Origin: Perkinsus chesapeaki
Lineage: Eukaryota > Perkinsozoa > Perkinsida > Perkinsidae
DNA: 28,729 nucleotides
Assembly (NCBI GenBank): GCA_013115145.1
Contig: JAAPAO010000465.1
Coordinates: forward strand, 1 to 28,729
Direction: 5' to 3'
Shown: piece after piece, positions 11,895 to 21,950 of the stretch
Layout: every line of letters starts with the position of its first letter
Position numbering within the stretch: position 1 is the first letter of the stretch
Notes under the pieces: generated by a model
Told to the model about the DNA's origin: nothing
The model's input: only the letters and a program-made list of their open reading frames with translations
Databases searched by the model: none
Position numbers and translations under genes: made by a program

Positions 11895-12206
11895 ATGCTA
11901 CTAGCTCAGCAGGGCCTCCGAGCGAGCTTCGTCCAGCCAATCAGCCGGCTGCTGGCCCCACTGGCGTGTATGTCGCCAGGTTACGACTCTCTAGGAGGCT
12001 CCTCTGTAGCGGGGGTGTGGCTCTTCGTGGATGTCTAAGTGTGGTGCTGTCAGGGCCGGCGGTACAAGTTTTATATACCCCGACGGAACTGGTGGCCATG
12101 GAAGCAGAAGATAGCTCATAAAAATCAAGCCATTACACGCCGGAAGAAACACATTTGGCCACGCTATAGCGATCCGGACGAGCAGAGGGCCGGCGACGTA
12201 TCTTAG
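11895..12206 (+). CDS. 90-aa small basic protein, probably mitochondrial
   Basis: Two exons, 11895-12014 and 12054-12206, separated by a 39-nt GT-AG intron, give 90 aa. The start MLLAQQGLRASFVQPISRLL is hydrophobic and basic with no acidic residues, like a mitochondrial presequence. The rest is strongly basic and Trp-rich: YKFYIPRRNWWPWKQK, then ITRRKKHIWPRY. It resembles small mitochondrial ribosomal proteins in style, and the next gene encodes a mitochondrial ribosomal protein, but I cannot assign a family. An alternative reading starting at 11838 with two other introns gives a 53-aa Gly-rich product; it is less convincing because the basic C-terminal frame is long and coherent. Confidence 0.55.
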
Positions 12207-12289
12207 CTCGGAGCGCGGTTCATCTGTGTGGAGCTTCCGTGTAGATACGATCGGATCCTGGGCCGTCGGTTCGGTTCAAAGTGCATGAC

Positions 12290-13603
12290 ATGAATTTATC
12301 TCTAAAACGTCTGTGGGTCTATGGTCGACTTTTGAGGGTAAAAATGGGGCAGGGGGTACGCGGGGGGAGCCAGTGGTGGACAGGGGCAGTTGGGAATGGA
12401 GGCACCATACCTCAAGGGCTGACCGAGAGCTATAGGTTAAAGGTTCGTGTAGTGTTGAGCCCCATGAGTAATGTGGTCTCCAGTGGATGGAAAAAGAGGT
12501 TTACCGGCGATAATGAATCCCTTACGAATGCTGAAAAATAATAGTAGATTGATAGGGAATATATCTTTGACAAGCAACGGAAAAGCAACGGAAAATGTGA
12601 AATGTGTTGGTCGGGGGAACATGAGATGGTCTAGTCAACCTGGCCCTCCTCCTAGACTCAAGCAAATACAAGTGGTCAGTCGGTAGATTAAGTCGGGAAA
12701 ATAGCAATACACTCATTTGCTTGATTGACTCCCATCGTTTTAACATAGCTCACTTCTTCGGTAGCTTCCGTTGCAGTAGTGTACACTTTATTGTTCAGAA
12801 GAAGCAGCTTCAAGATGCCATCGACTGGATGGAATCGCTCTGTCGTCCAAGTGCCAAGCCAGTCCGGGATTTGGTAACCATTTAAGCCTGGTCTTATCTA
12901 CCCCTCTCAACTGTGTCAGTTGTATCGGGCACGCACGCGAATGGTGGATCATCACGGTTATGATCCAGCAAGGCTCTATATAGGTGGGCGGCGGTGACCG
13001 CTGGCCCTGGCAGAGGCTGCTTCTGGTCAGCTCGCATCTGGACAGAGCGTGGCCCGAGGGTTATGAGTATCCATCAACAGCGAGCTGGGTACTATTTTAG
13101 GAAGAAGAAGCTGCAGAATATGATGCAAGTGGTGGTGCGGGAGGTAGGCTACTATTTGTCCCCGGGCCTGGGCACGCACGGGCCGGCTGGGCTTAGATGC
13201 CGATGAACGAGTACTTCCATAAAGTATATATAATGAAGGAAGTGCCAAGGTCTGTTACACTGGACATGAGGATGGCATTAAGAGATGGGAGAGCTCCGAA
13301 GTCCTATGAGAGGGAATGGGCACCGTAAAACAGCGGGCAGGAATCCTGAGGGTGCGACGGCAAATGACAGGTACATCACAGCAGAGTCGAGGATATGGCA
13401 CCGACGAGGGATGCAATATGAAGATCAGATGAGACGCTTCGATTACTATCAAGTTAGGAGGTAACAAAGCCTTCAATCCGCAGTGTCGATATGGCTATGG
13501 TAGGGAGTGGATAGATAAGTACGCCAGTAGCTTCCATAGAGACGAACAGGAAGCTCGGGAGGCTCGAGGACTGCCGCCGCTGGCTCCCACTGAGCTGTAT
13601 TGA
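12290..13603 (+). CDS. Mitochondrial large-subunit ribosomal protein uL22 (MRPL22-like)
   Basis: Nine exons (12290-12435, 12484-12498, 12545-12682, 12777-12873, 12920-12983, 13031-13143, 13197-13324, 13371-13452, 13484-13603) total 903 nt, 300 aa. The second exon is a 15-nt microexon. Introns are 31-53 nt apart from a 94-nt one at 12683-12776. The start MNLSLKRLWVYGRLLRV looks like a targeting peptide. The uL22 core runs from MRWSSQPGPPPRLKQIQ through KKQLQDAIDWMESL and AKPVRDLLYRARTRMVDHHG to YIARIWTERGPRVMSIHQQR, aligning by eye with the MRPL22 helix and the Lys/Arg loop that lines the ribosomal exit tunnel. A C-terminal extension of about 100 residues, rich in Arg, Tyr and Trp, follows. 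The assignment rests on that core pattern. Confidence 0.7.
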
Positions 13604-13697
13604 AACCCATGTGACACGTTGTTTCTGGAAAGGTCTATGTTGTGTGGTCGAGTGGAGGCGGATGTGGGATAGTATGAGTTTTTGATCTGAGGTGACA

Positions 13698-16602
13698 ATG
13701 CCAAAAGGGGGCAATAGTTCATCGAAGGAGACCAACGGCAGCAGCAACAACAACAATGCATCGCAGCAGACCATGGGACATGGAGACCAGTCCTTGGTTG
13801 TCCATGTTGGGAGTTTAGAACTACTCTGTCAGAATCTGCCGAGGCCTAGACTTCTACCTAGTGCCGAACCTGGAAGTAAGAAAGAGGGTCTGTTGGGGGT
13901 CTGTATAGAACATGGACCATTATACAGCGACTTATTACCTTACTTTTATGTTACCTCTTTAACCTTCTATTAACACTACCTTACCTTTTACCTTCTATTA
14001 ACACTACCTTACATTTTACCTTCTACTAACACTACCTTACCTTTTACCTTCTATTAACACTACCTTACCTTTTACCTTCTATTAACACTACCTTACCTTT
14101 TACCTTCTATTAACACTACCTTACATTTTACCTTCTACTAACACTACCTTACCTTTTACCTTCTATTAACACTACCTTACCTTTTACCTTCTATTAACAC
14201 TACCTTACCTTTTACCTTCTATTAACACTACCTTACCTTTTACCTTCTATTAACACTACCTTACCTTTTACCTTCTATTAACACTACCTNNNNNNNNNNN
14301 NNNNNNNNNNNNNNNNNNNNNNNNNNNNNNNNNNNNNNNNNNNNNNNNNNNNNNNNNNNNNNNNNNNNNNNNNNNNNNNNNNNNNNNNACCTTACCTTTT
14401 ACCTTCTATTAACACTACCTTACCTTTTACCTTCTATTAACACTACCTTACCTTTTACCTTATATTAACACTACCTTACCTTTTACCTTATATTAACACT
14501 ACCTTACCGTTTACCCTTGTGAGGAATCCTTGTTTTACTGTTGGAGCTATGAACATGTTAAGCTGTATTATGTATATCAGTTCATCCCTTGGATCATCTC
14601 AGGTCTGGTTGATAGTGTGGCCTCGGCAGCTGCTCAATACTATATGACAGATGATAACATATACCTATCCTTCCAGCCATATACTGCTGCTGCCTCTGAC
14701 CCGAATACAGCCCAGGGCACAACTACTACCAATCAACCTGCTGTGGAGACTGTGGTGAAGACCCTTCCCAAAAATGTGAGACCCACGCCTCGGAAGTGTA
14801 CCGATATTTAACCATACAGATGAAAACGGTCGAGTTCAATTGTGATGTTGCGCTGTCATTGCCAGCCAGCCTCGGAGATGTCCGTCAGTAAGTCCGCTGC
14901 CATATGGACTTGCTATTCATTTCTCCACTTCTTCTTTTAAGGTTCAGAGTTTGCCTCTATCGCCGTGGAATTATCGATAACGAGCTTCTGGCTGATGCCT
15001 TAGTTGAGATACCCATTACCACTGAAGTGTCCGAGTCCAATGTGAGAAGCCTCGTGAGAGCGCATGGAAGACTCTTTCAGATCATTATGGTGTCGAGAAG
15101 CGACGGCACGCCTATGGTCCGCGTGACGCTGTCGATTCAGCTGGTGAGGGCCCACGCTTCCAGTACAGTGGAGTAGTCCCCGGTGTTAGGTCGTCACAGA
15201 GCGGCTTATAATGGTACATTTTGCGGAAGAGTTGAGGAAACTTGTGACTGCACAGACCCTCAGTTCGGGCAAAGATGACAATGGTAGCCCAGCGGAGCGT
15301 TCAAGGGATACAGTGGAGGCCATACAGAGGTGAGGCTTATAGGATACGTACGCATCTACTGCGCGAGCGAAGGGCGTCGAGAATGCAACAAGAAATATTA
15401 GACGTGTTGTCGCTTCGAGCCACCACCGTGAGCATCATTGTCTCAGATACGTGTATGCGTGCAGTGCCATCCGTCACTTATGGCATTTCGTATATGATAT
15501 CCTAACCTGGAAGTCAGGCTACACCAGGACCTGGCTATTCCTCATCGCTATAGTTTACAGTGAATATTTATGGTACCTCCACCACAGCTGCACAACATTA
15601 GTTTGGCCCTCTCAGGTTGGTCTTCTTACTCCTCTGCTGTCATATAGTTCTATCCGCGTCCAGTACATCCGAGTTCACTTCGCCAGATGAGGTCGATGCC
15701 AACCTTGCATTTGTCAAGCAGCAGGCTGATGGTCTATCGTATGAACTCCTTTCTGCCCAAGTCACCACGCCTCCGCACTAGGTACATCAGCGAACTCCTC
15801 GCCACCCGCGTATCCTATCGAGTGGGTATGTTGGTGTGCGCATGCGTGCTGTTTTTAACCCCAAGGCCCCACGTTACAGTCTGTGTTATCATCATCCTTT
15901 GCCGTACCTATTGGGCCCAGGCTCTTTACCAGACGATAAGATGCAGACGCGAGACCAAAAGGCGCAAAGGCTCTATGATGTCAGCGAAGCCTCGGTTCCC
16001 AGAGCCTCGATAGCCTGATTCTCGCAGGTTCACCTCAGCTGCGTCATCTCAGGATTGCGCGCCTGGCAATCGGGCCATCACAGTGGAGGTTTATGAGAAC
16101 CAGCGATGGTGGGTTGGCAAGTGGTCGGATAACCTACTGGCTGTCGAGCGTTACGCTTGGAGCGATGAAGCCGGTAGGAATGGTAACAAAATAACAGTAG
16201 ACTTCTTTTCGACCAGGGACGTCTCGGCGCACCAAAGAGGATGTCCATCTGCCTCCGCCTGTCGGTGATAATATATGGCAATGGTCTTCGCTTTGGCGAG
16301 TAGATGCCCGCCCTGAAACCCATGAGACTGATGCTGATGGTTGGACTTATGCCAGGGACTTCGGTTCAGGTAGGCCACACCATGTGCTTTGGCCTCGAGG
16401 GTGTCCACCCATTTCAGGCCAGTGGTCGGCCACTAGAGGCATGGGGGATTTCGTAAGGCGAAGGCGTTGGACCAGAACGGCCCGCTTGGTAGCTGTCAAC
16501 AGCACGCATAACTCTGAGGGAGACGGCAACGGCAATACGGCTGGGGATGAAGGCGTGAGACAGCGACCGCAGAAGAGTGTTGAGGCAGCACCATTGGAGT
16601 GA
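13698..16602 (+). CDS. C2-domain plus DysF-domain protein (ferlin-like), interrupted by a satellite array
   Basis: The N-terminal exon (13698-13875) is Asn/Ser-rich and then has SLVVHVGSLELL, a typical first C2 strand. After the repeat array come exons from about 14602: one ending 14774, then 14819-14887 and 14942-15130, with C2-like strands (VRQFRVCLYRRGIIDNELL, TPMVRVTLSIQL). Further exons are 15177-15331, 15375-15427, 15518-15551, 15601-15616 and one from 15649. The model is ambiguous from about 15745 to 16050, where two frames are open. The 3' end is clear: exons to 16173, 16217-16369 and 16418-16602 encode a DysF domain (VEVYENQRWWVGKWSDNLL, ERYAWSDEAG, IWQWSSLWRVDARPE, DGWTYARDFGS, VRRRRWTRTARL). 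DysF and C2 together occur in ferlins and peroxin-like membrane proteins, which act in membrane fusion or repair. No C-terminal membrane anchor is seen. The part before the array could be a separate gene. Confidence 0.68.
13953..14517. repeat. 28-bp tandem satellite array, G-free on the plus strand
   Basis: Perfect or near-perfect 28-bp units run from 13981 to 14288 and from 14392 to about 14510, with degenerate units at both ends (13953-13980 and 14504-14517). The unit begins TTACCTTTTACCTTCTATTA and ends ACACTACC. Eleven visible units precede the gap and four follow it. Units at 14009 and 14121 share two substitutions (variant B, 112 bp apart). The two at 14448 and 14476 share one different change (variant C). 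The canonical unit has no G on the plus strand. It lies where an intron of the C2/DysF gene would be. Confidence 0.95.
14290..14388. other. Assembly gap (99 N) inside the satellite array
   Basis: A run of 99 undetermined bases interrupts the 28-bp repeat. The true number of repeat units is unknown and the distance across this point should not be trusted. Confidence 1.
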
Positions 16603-16705
16603 TGCTTTTTACGACACATTTATCTGTTGTTTAAGTGTTGTGAACATGTAGAGTTGCGTTGCCAAGTCGCCAGAAGGTCTCCAAGCTGAAGTGCTCATCA
16701 TCACC

Positions 16706-18143
16706 ATGGCGCGCAGCAGAAGTCGTTCACGCGATAGGCGCCACAGCCACAGGCATCGAAGCAGGTCTCGAGACCGCCGGAGCCGATCTAGGGATCGGTC
16801 GAGACGAGACGACCGCAGAGGTCTGTAGCCCAATCGCTACGTTGTTATCTGACTTTGTTGTAGATTCCAGGAGGAGCTCGGACAGCGGCGATGTGGATGA
16901 GCTGCGTCGAAGGATAAGGCGGCTGGAGGAAGTGAACAAACAGCTGAGGAGTGAGAACCTCGAACTGATGCGTCAATTGGTGGCGATTAAGGAGAAAGGA
17001 GGTAAGAAGGCGCTCCATCAAGTATTGAACGATAATGACATCCCACAGGTCAGCAGGAGACAGCTACGCCCGAGAGAAGCTCATCACCTAGGGGAGGCCC
17101 ACAGCCAACAGAGGTGTGGTGTGGGGAACTGTAGGGTGCAGGTGGATACTTTCAGTCGAAAAAAGAGAACGAACCGAATGGGGACGAGCAAATGACAATG
17201 ACATTCAACTGCTGCCAACTTGTTAACTTCTCCGGGGAGGTTTTCAATCAGAAGATACCCAACAACGTGCCTATCGAGCATCGAGGCAAGTCTTTGGGGT
17301 TTCGCCACGATGAGGTAACCGCGTGCAGGACCAACAATCGAGAAGAAGCTCGCAGAATTCTGCCAGTTTTTCGCGAAGGACGCCATGGTGAGCTTGGTTG
17401 TTGAGCTGATGGTGAATACTGTGGTCTCAGGTGATAGATGCTAACACCAAAAAGCCGATTCTCGAGGACCTCAGGGATATCCGGACTCGTTACCAGACGG
17501 TTTTCAGGTTCTGCTGTTGTCGAGCTGTATGCATGGTACAGCATCACTTTCAGGGAGTCTGGCAGCGATCTCGAGATAAAGACACTTAGGCGATGGTACT
17601 TCGAGGCTGATAAAGAAGGTAGAGTGAAGATCTGGAAGGTTGTTTCGGCTCTACTATTGCTCGTCAGGTGACACCGAATACTGTATAGACTTCGAGCAGC
17701 ACCTGCACATTGTGTCGCCAAGGCCTGGCCTCCGGCTGGATGGGGCACTTGGCGTTGTTGGCCCGCGGGATGTCGTAGGGTCGTCCTGGGCAGAATTGGT
17801 ATGCTGGACGTCCTGTCTGGTTAGGACCTCATTACACTGTACAAGTCGTCACATGGAAAGATAGACTGCATGTGGCTTTTACCAGACAAGAATCGAATAG
17901 GACAAGATAAAGTAGCATCTTCAGAGCTCACGATCGTTACGCACTGTGAAGATTAAAGATACTCGGCCAAGCCGACTTGGAGGAATCACAAGCGTATGAA
18001 TCATTACTTGCGATCATCAAAGAGGATGCCAAGAAGCACAAATCGGCTGTGCCGACCAAGGTGGGATGCTCATCCGCATTTGGGAGAGCATATCCTATCA
18101 GGTGCATTACTACGACTACAACAAAGTGGAGACTATCGGCTAA
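16706..18143 (+). CDS. RS-rich, coiled-coil, NTF2-like-fold protein (352 aa)
   Basis: Exons 16706-16820, 16864-17001, 17049-17113, 17156-17314, 17343-17387, 17431-17507, 17542-17618, 17668-17798, 17825-17945, 17972-18060 and 18102-18143 join in frame (1059 nt). The first exon is an Arg-Ser tract (MARSRSRSRDRRHSHRHRSR) like splicing-related proteins. Exon 2 is a short leucine coiled coil (VDELRRRIRRLEEVNKQLR). From about residue 120 the sequence resembles an NTF2/SnoaL-like alpha-beta fold: KKLAEFCQFFAKDAM, ILEDLRDIRTRYQTVF, ITFRESGSDLEIKTLRRWYF, DFEQHLHIVSP, and LYKSSHGKIDCMWLLPDKN. The fold call is inference. Introns are 26-49 nt; those at 17315, 17799 and 17946 are only 26-28 nt. If the 42-nt intron at 17114 were not spliced, the RS/coiled-coil part would end there and the rest would be a second gene starting near 17192. 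Confidence 0.68.
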
Positions 18144-18263
18144 GTTGTGTTACGTTATGACGGCTCCTGTCAAGTTGTTGAGTTTATAATAGTAAACGCA
18201 AGGCCATATAAATCACATCAAACAATTATACATCATCATCGACAGGAGCCACACATGCAATAG

Positions 18264-19553
18264 TTAGGATGGCCCCTCAACCAGGCCTTGCCGTTGACGC
18301 AGTCTCGACGGATGAACTTTGCGCGGCGGTCGGGAACGACCCTCGCCAAAAATAAGTTGTTGTATGGCATGATAAAGTCTGCTAGCAATCATCGAAGGGC
18401 TGCTCCAACCTTCTATCTCTATACCTTCCGACAATGAGGATCGCAACCCAAAGGATTCTTCGACGTGAGCAGCCGCATCCGCTACTTCCCATGGCACATT
18501 AGGATGCACTCCAATAGTCATGCCTAGGCTACTATTCTTACGATGACGCCGATGGAGTCCAACGGTTCCGCGTCGCTTGGAGCGTCGCGGACTGGATGTC
18601 GGTGAAGGCGCGTCTTTCATAGATGATCGATGTATAGTCGGAGGTGTGATGCCGATGAGGTCCATGAGCTTTGATATGCTACGAGTTCTTCCCGGTATAT
18701 ACTGCGCCATATTGACAGCAGTGTCCAAGGCAAGGGCGGTAGCGGCACCGAGGAGTCCTGCACGTTGCGCTTTGTTGACCAGAGCCCGCTGTTTGCTGAC
18801 ACCCCACTCTTCGAGCATCATATTACCGTGCTCTCGAATCGCCGTGTACGCTATGGATTGGAGGCGCTCGTACTCCCCCTTTGGTAGATTGCCCAGAGCT
18901 AGCTTCACACGCGAACCAACATCATGGAACATAAACACCTCAACGAGCTCCGCTCCGCCCTGAAGCTCCTCAGTCGGGACTTGTCCGTCCTTGAGGAAAT
19001 GTGCGACCCTCTCGCCAAGCCCAAGTGACTCTGACAGTAGTTTGTATGCCGTCCTTGATGAAGGTGGATGGTCACATAACTGTTGAAGGACGTCTTCTCG
19101 TTGCTTTGGAGTCCATGACGTTACAGCGCAGTCTAGCACTTTTAACAGCCCCGAGGCTTGGATCTGCGAGTTCGCCCTAAAGGCAAACACCACTCATAAC
19201 AAATGGCCTTAACGATTGCGATCTATCTTGCATTATTAAGGGCAGTTGGTGCTCTGGATATATTTCATTGATTTCATCATACTCCCACCATGGCGTTTTC
19301 TTGGCGCCGCAGGAACGTAATGTTTGCGCGATTTCCACGAGTATCTTCCCAACACCACCGGCATCGCAAGTCGCCTTGTCTCTCACCGTTGTCTAGCTTC
19401 CATGCTATCCTTCACAGACCGATTCATCTCGGCACTGGTCTCTCGTAGAAGACTGAGGACTTGATCGATGGACCAGGCCGTCAGCTCCGGTCCCGACATC
19501 AACAGTACCGCCTCTTCCAGCTGAGATGAAGCCGGCCGGGTTACTTCTGTCAT
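18264..19553 (-). CDS. Unrecognised protein, three exons
   Basis: Main exon 18264 to about 19166 (minus), preceded by coding stretches up to about 19386 and 19553. The start at 19553 (MTEVTRPASSQLEEAVLL) is chosen as the first in-frame ATG with protein-like sequence after it. Joins fit introns of 23 nt near 19397-19419 and 25 or 37 nt near 19167-19203; both are in frame but very short, so they are provisional. The protein is mostly helical (EDVLQQLCDHP, AYKLLSESLGLGERVAHFL, VSKQRALVNKAQRAGLLG), with a basic Ser/Arg stretch (SPRRSKRRGTVGLHRRHRKN) and a basic, Arg-rich C terminus. No family was recognised. The zinc-finger gene ends only about 90 bp upstream on the same strand. Confidence 0.6.
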
Positions 19554-19643
19554 TTCTCTACACCCATCTCGTATTAGCTCGACCAACTGCACCCGCTAAC
19601 TCGGTGACAAACTCAACACTATCATCGCTCGTATGACACCTCT

Positions 19644-21357
19644 TCAGAGTATCTCACAAAACTTAACCTTACGACAATCCTCGAGGACCTCCGCCGATTG
19701 CCAAAGCCTAGATATGTGATCGTAATAGTAGCCCACCTGATGGAAGACTTCATCTACACCGGCAAAAAGTAATCTAGATCAGAAGAGACGTCTCAATCGC
19801 CCCTGGCAAGCCCCTACAATAGAAGTGTCGATAGGAAAGGCGAGCATCCCGATCATACGGCATTCCAAGCCTTCCTTCCAGGACTCACCCCTCCAGCGTG
19901 CAGTTTCTGCCAGAAGCAGACGTACTCCTCGTTGAGCCCCTCCAACCTATTCAAGTGCTTCTTTGAATGAAGATGTTCCTTCCATTGTCCCCAACTCTGT
20001 GGCGTCGCATCACAGACCTGCGTGCATCAACTCGCGTAGAGAGTACAAGCCTGGCCGATTACTTCACACATTAGATACCCGTCGTTTAGCTGTTCATTTG
20101 GATAGTTGCATGGAGCGCTGTCGATGTCACCACTAATAACCCCAGCCACAGTAGCGACATCTTGACCATCCTCACGACGATAAAACTGTTTGCTGTAGGC
20201 AGCATCATAGTCGGGCTCGTCTGTCTGCTCGGCGGTGTCCGAGTTCTTCCTGATGAGCCACTAGATTCGAAGCTGCAAGGTGAGATGGTCTGTCACCATT
20301 TAACGGCCTTCACATGAGTTTTGCTCTCACAGTGCACTCTGGCCTCTCCGATGTCGTAGAACTGTTTGTCGCAAAGGGGACAGCTAATTGTGTTACCGCG
20401 GATCTGAAGAGACCAACAGACATGACATTGCCTTCGCGAGATACCTACTTGAAGGTAGTTAGTGTCCACGAATGCCCGGCCCTCCAGTGTCATCTGCCCG
20501 GTAGCCGTGTCCATCAAACGGCAGTTCCTACACACAAGTCTCGAGGTTATCGAGGCAGTGACGTTACTCTTCATCCCATTCGAGATTCTCCCGATGCTTC
20601 TTTGAGTCACAGTGTGCTTTGGCGCTATCGAGGTCGAAGAACTTCTTATTGCACAGCGAGCAAACCACCCAGTCATCCTCCATCTGTTTAAGCTGTCAGC
20701 TACAAGCCGGAGCCAAGTAGTAGTTACCTTCAGCCTCTGAGCCCTCATAAACTCATCGTCCCCAGCCAGCGGGTGAAGAGGACTCGGGTCACCTCTGAGA
20801 TGTATACTATAGAATGAGAAGTGCCTCCAACGTTACATGTGCCCAGCAGACGTGATGGGTTCGCAGCCGATGTTGGACTCGGAGGAGCTGGATTTGGTGG
20901 CCCATGCTAGGTTGCGCTTATGCTTGTCACTGGTGCAGTGGCTCTCTATTATCATATCGAAGCCATAGGCCTTCTTGTTGCAAAGTGTGCAGTGGAACTG
21001 GTTATCCTCACCCAGCTAACAGTGAAGACTGTCTCTGGACCGTGGAGTGCCTGCATGCTTACTTCAACCGCATTAAGCTGCATTAGCCGCTCCCCGTCCG
21101 GGTACTCTTTCACCGACCGCCGCTGCTCGGCTCTGAAGTGCATGGCAACGTTCCCTCTATGATGGCGACTGTGCAAATGCTCCGCCCAGTAGTCGGCTTC
21201 GACGATCGCTCCACAGTACTTACCTAAACAGGTTTCGGGGGGTGACGCAGTTGCAGTATGATTTGCTACAGTCTATTGTATCATCCGGCAGACACTCTAA
21301 CATCTCCGGAGCCTCCCCATTCGGGGTTTTGCCGATGTAGGGGCCCACGGATGACAT
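19644..21357 (-). CDS. Five-finger U1/matrin-type C2H2 zinc-finger protein
   Basis: Exons on the minus strand: 21357-21270, 21223-21063, 21015-20837, 20794-20728, 20683-20568, 20527-20449, 20403-20305, 20260-20063, then from 20017. Through 20063 they make exactly 329 codons, and introns are 40-47 nt. Five fingers of the C-x2-C-x12-H-x4/5-H kind are visible, beginning CKYC, CTLC, CSLC, CPLC and CEVC and closing with HSRHH, CTSDKH, CDSKKH, CESKTH and HSKKH. This spacing is typical of U1C/matrin-type fingers that bind double-stranded RNA or act in spliceosome and ribosome assembly. The 3' exons after the fifth finger are unresolved; a protein-like segment ending at 19644 (FCEIL) is probably the true C terminus. 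The gene diverges from the short gene starting at 21486. Confidence 0.82.
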
Positions 21358-21485
21358 CTGGCAACGCTAGGCGATAAATAAAGGTCGAGTTAACACAACA
21401 ACTGAGACCACCACATGAGACGAGTATCACCGCACCTTGGACGTTTGCTGAGGGACGGGGAGGCTGTGAATGAGGGAATGGATAG

Positions 21486-21950
21486 ATGAACTGTGTAGAT
21501 GGTGACGAGCCGAGCCAAGGGGATAATTATGATGTTCAAAGATATTCTCATACATAGCAGCAGCAGCAGCAGTCTGCTGGTTCTAGTAGCACTGTGGGAC
21601 AGACACGCTCAGGCCTTGCAGGAGGACAGGTGAGATCCATGAGATCTGATGATGGTTAGAATGCTGCGAATGACCCTCAACGGGTGCCTCCTCAACTTCT
21701 GTACTCTTCTGATGGTGACTAAAGAAGGATTCTTAATCTGGGCCTCATTAAGGATGCTGTAGTAAGAGGGTGGGAGACTATCGCCCGAGAGGGCTAGACT
21801 TCAGCTCAGACCGTGGTCCTATCTCAGTAAGTTAATCCTGTTTCGAATGGTAATGGCCGACGAACTGCTTTCAGGGAGCGGGCTTCAACGCAAAAGCGAG
21901 AGACAAGAGAAACTCACTACACCACACAGTGGTACTACAGAAAGCCTCAA
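21486..21950 (+). CDS. Short multi-intron hypothetical gene with polyGln tract
   Basis: From ATG 21486 (MNCVDGDEPSQGDNYD) one frame continues across five in-frame TAG/TAA codons. Each of those lies inside a plausible GT-AG intron whose removal keeps the frame: about 24 nt ending at 21556, 30 nt (donor after GGACAG) ending near 21659, 24 nt ending near 21726, 39 nt ending near 21797, and 48 nt (GTAAGT to TTTCAG) ending near 21877. The spliced protein has a Gln5 run from CAG repeats, a Ser/Gly-rich part and a basic part (ERASTQKRETRETHY). The 3' end is uncertain: the frame stays open to about 22047, which would overlap the tail of the opposite membrane-protein gene. Alternatively it is a pseudogene. 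No family recognised. Confidence 0.42.

Noticed and set aside
13939-13975. Apparent C2-like peptide YSDLLPYFYV
   Set aside because: The underlying DNA is a degenerate copy of the 28-bp repeat, so the resemblance is probably coincidence; I did not use it to extend the exon.
13953-14517. Telomeric repeat or CRISPR-like array
   Set aside because: The unit is a simple 28-bp head-to-tail satellite with no spacers, and it does not match known telomere motifs; the setting is intron-rich eukaryotic DNA.
15450-16018. Long plus-strand open frames of 79-108 codons as separate genes
   Set aside because: They are in the middle of the C2/DysF gene and are broken up by consistent small introns; they are more likely exon-intron read-through frames.
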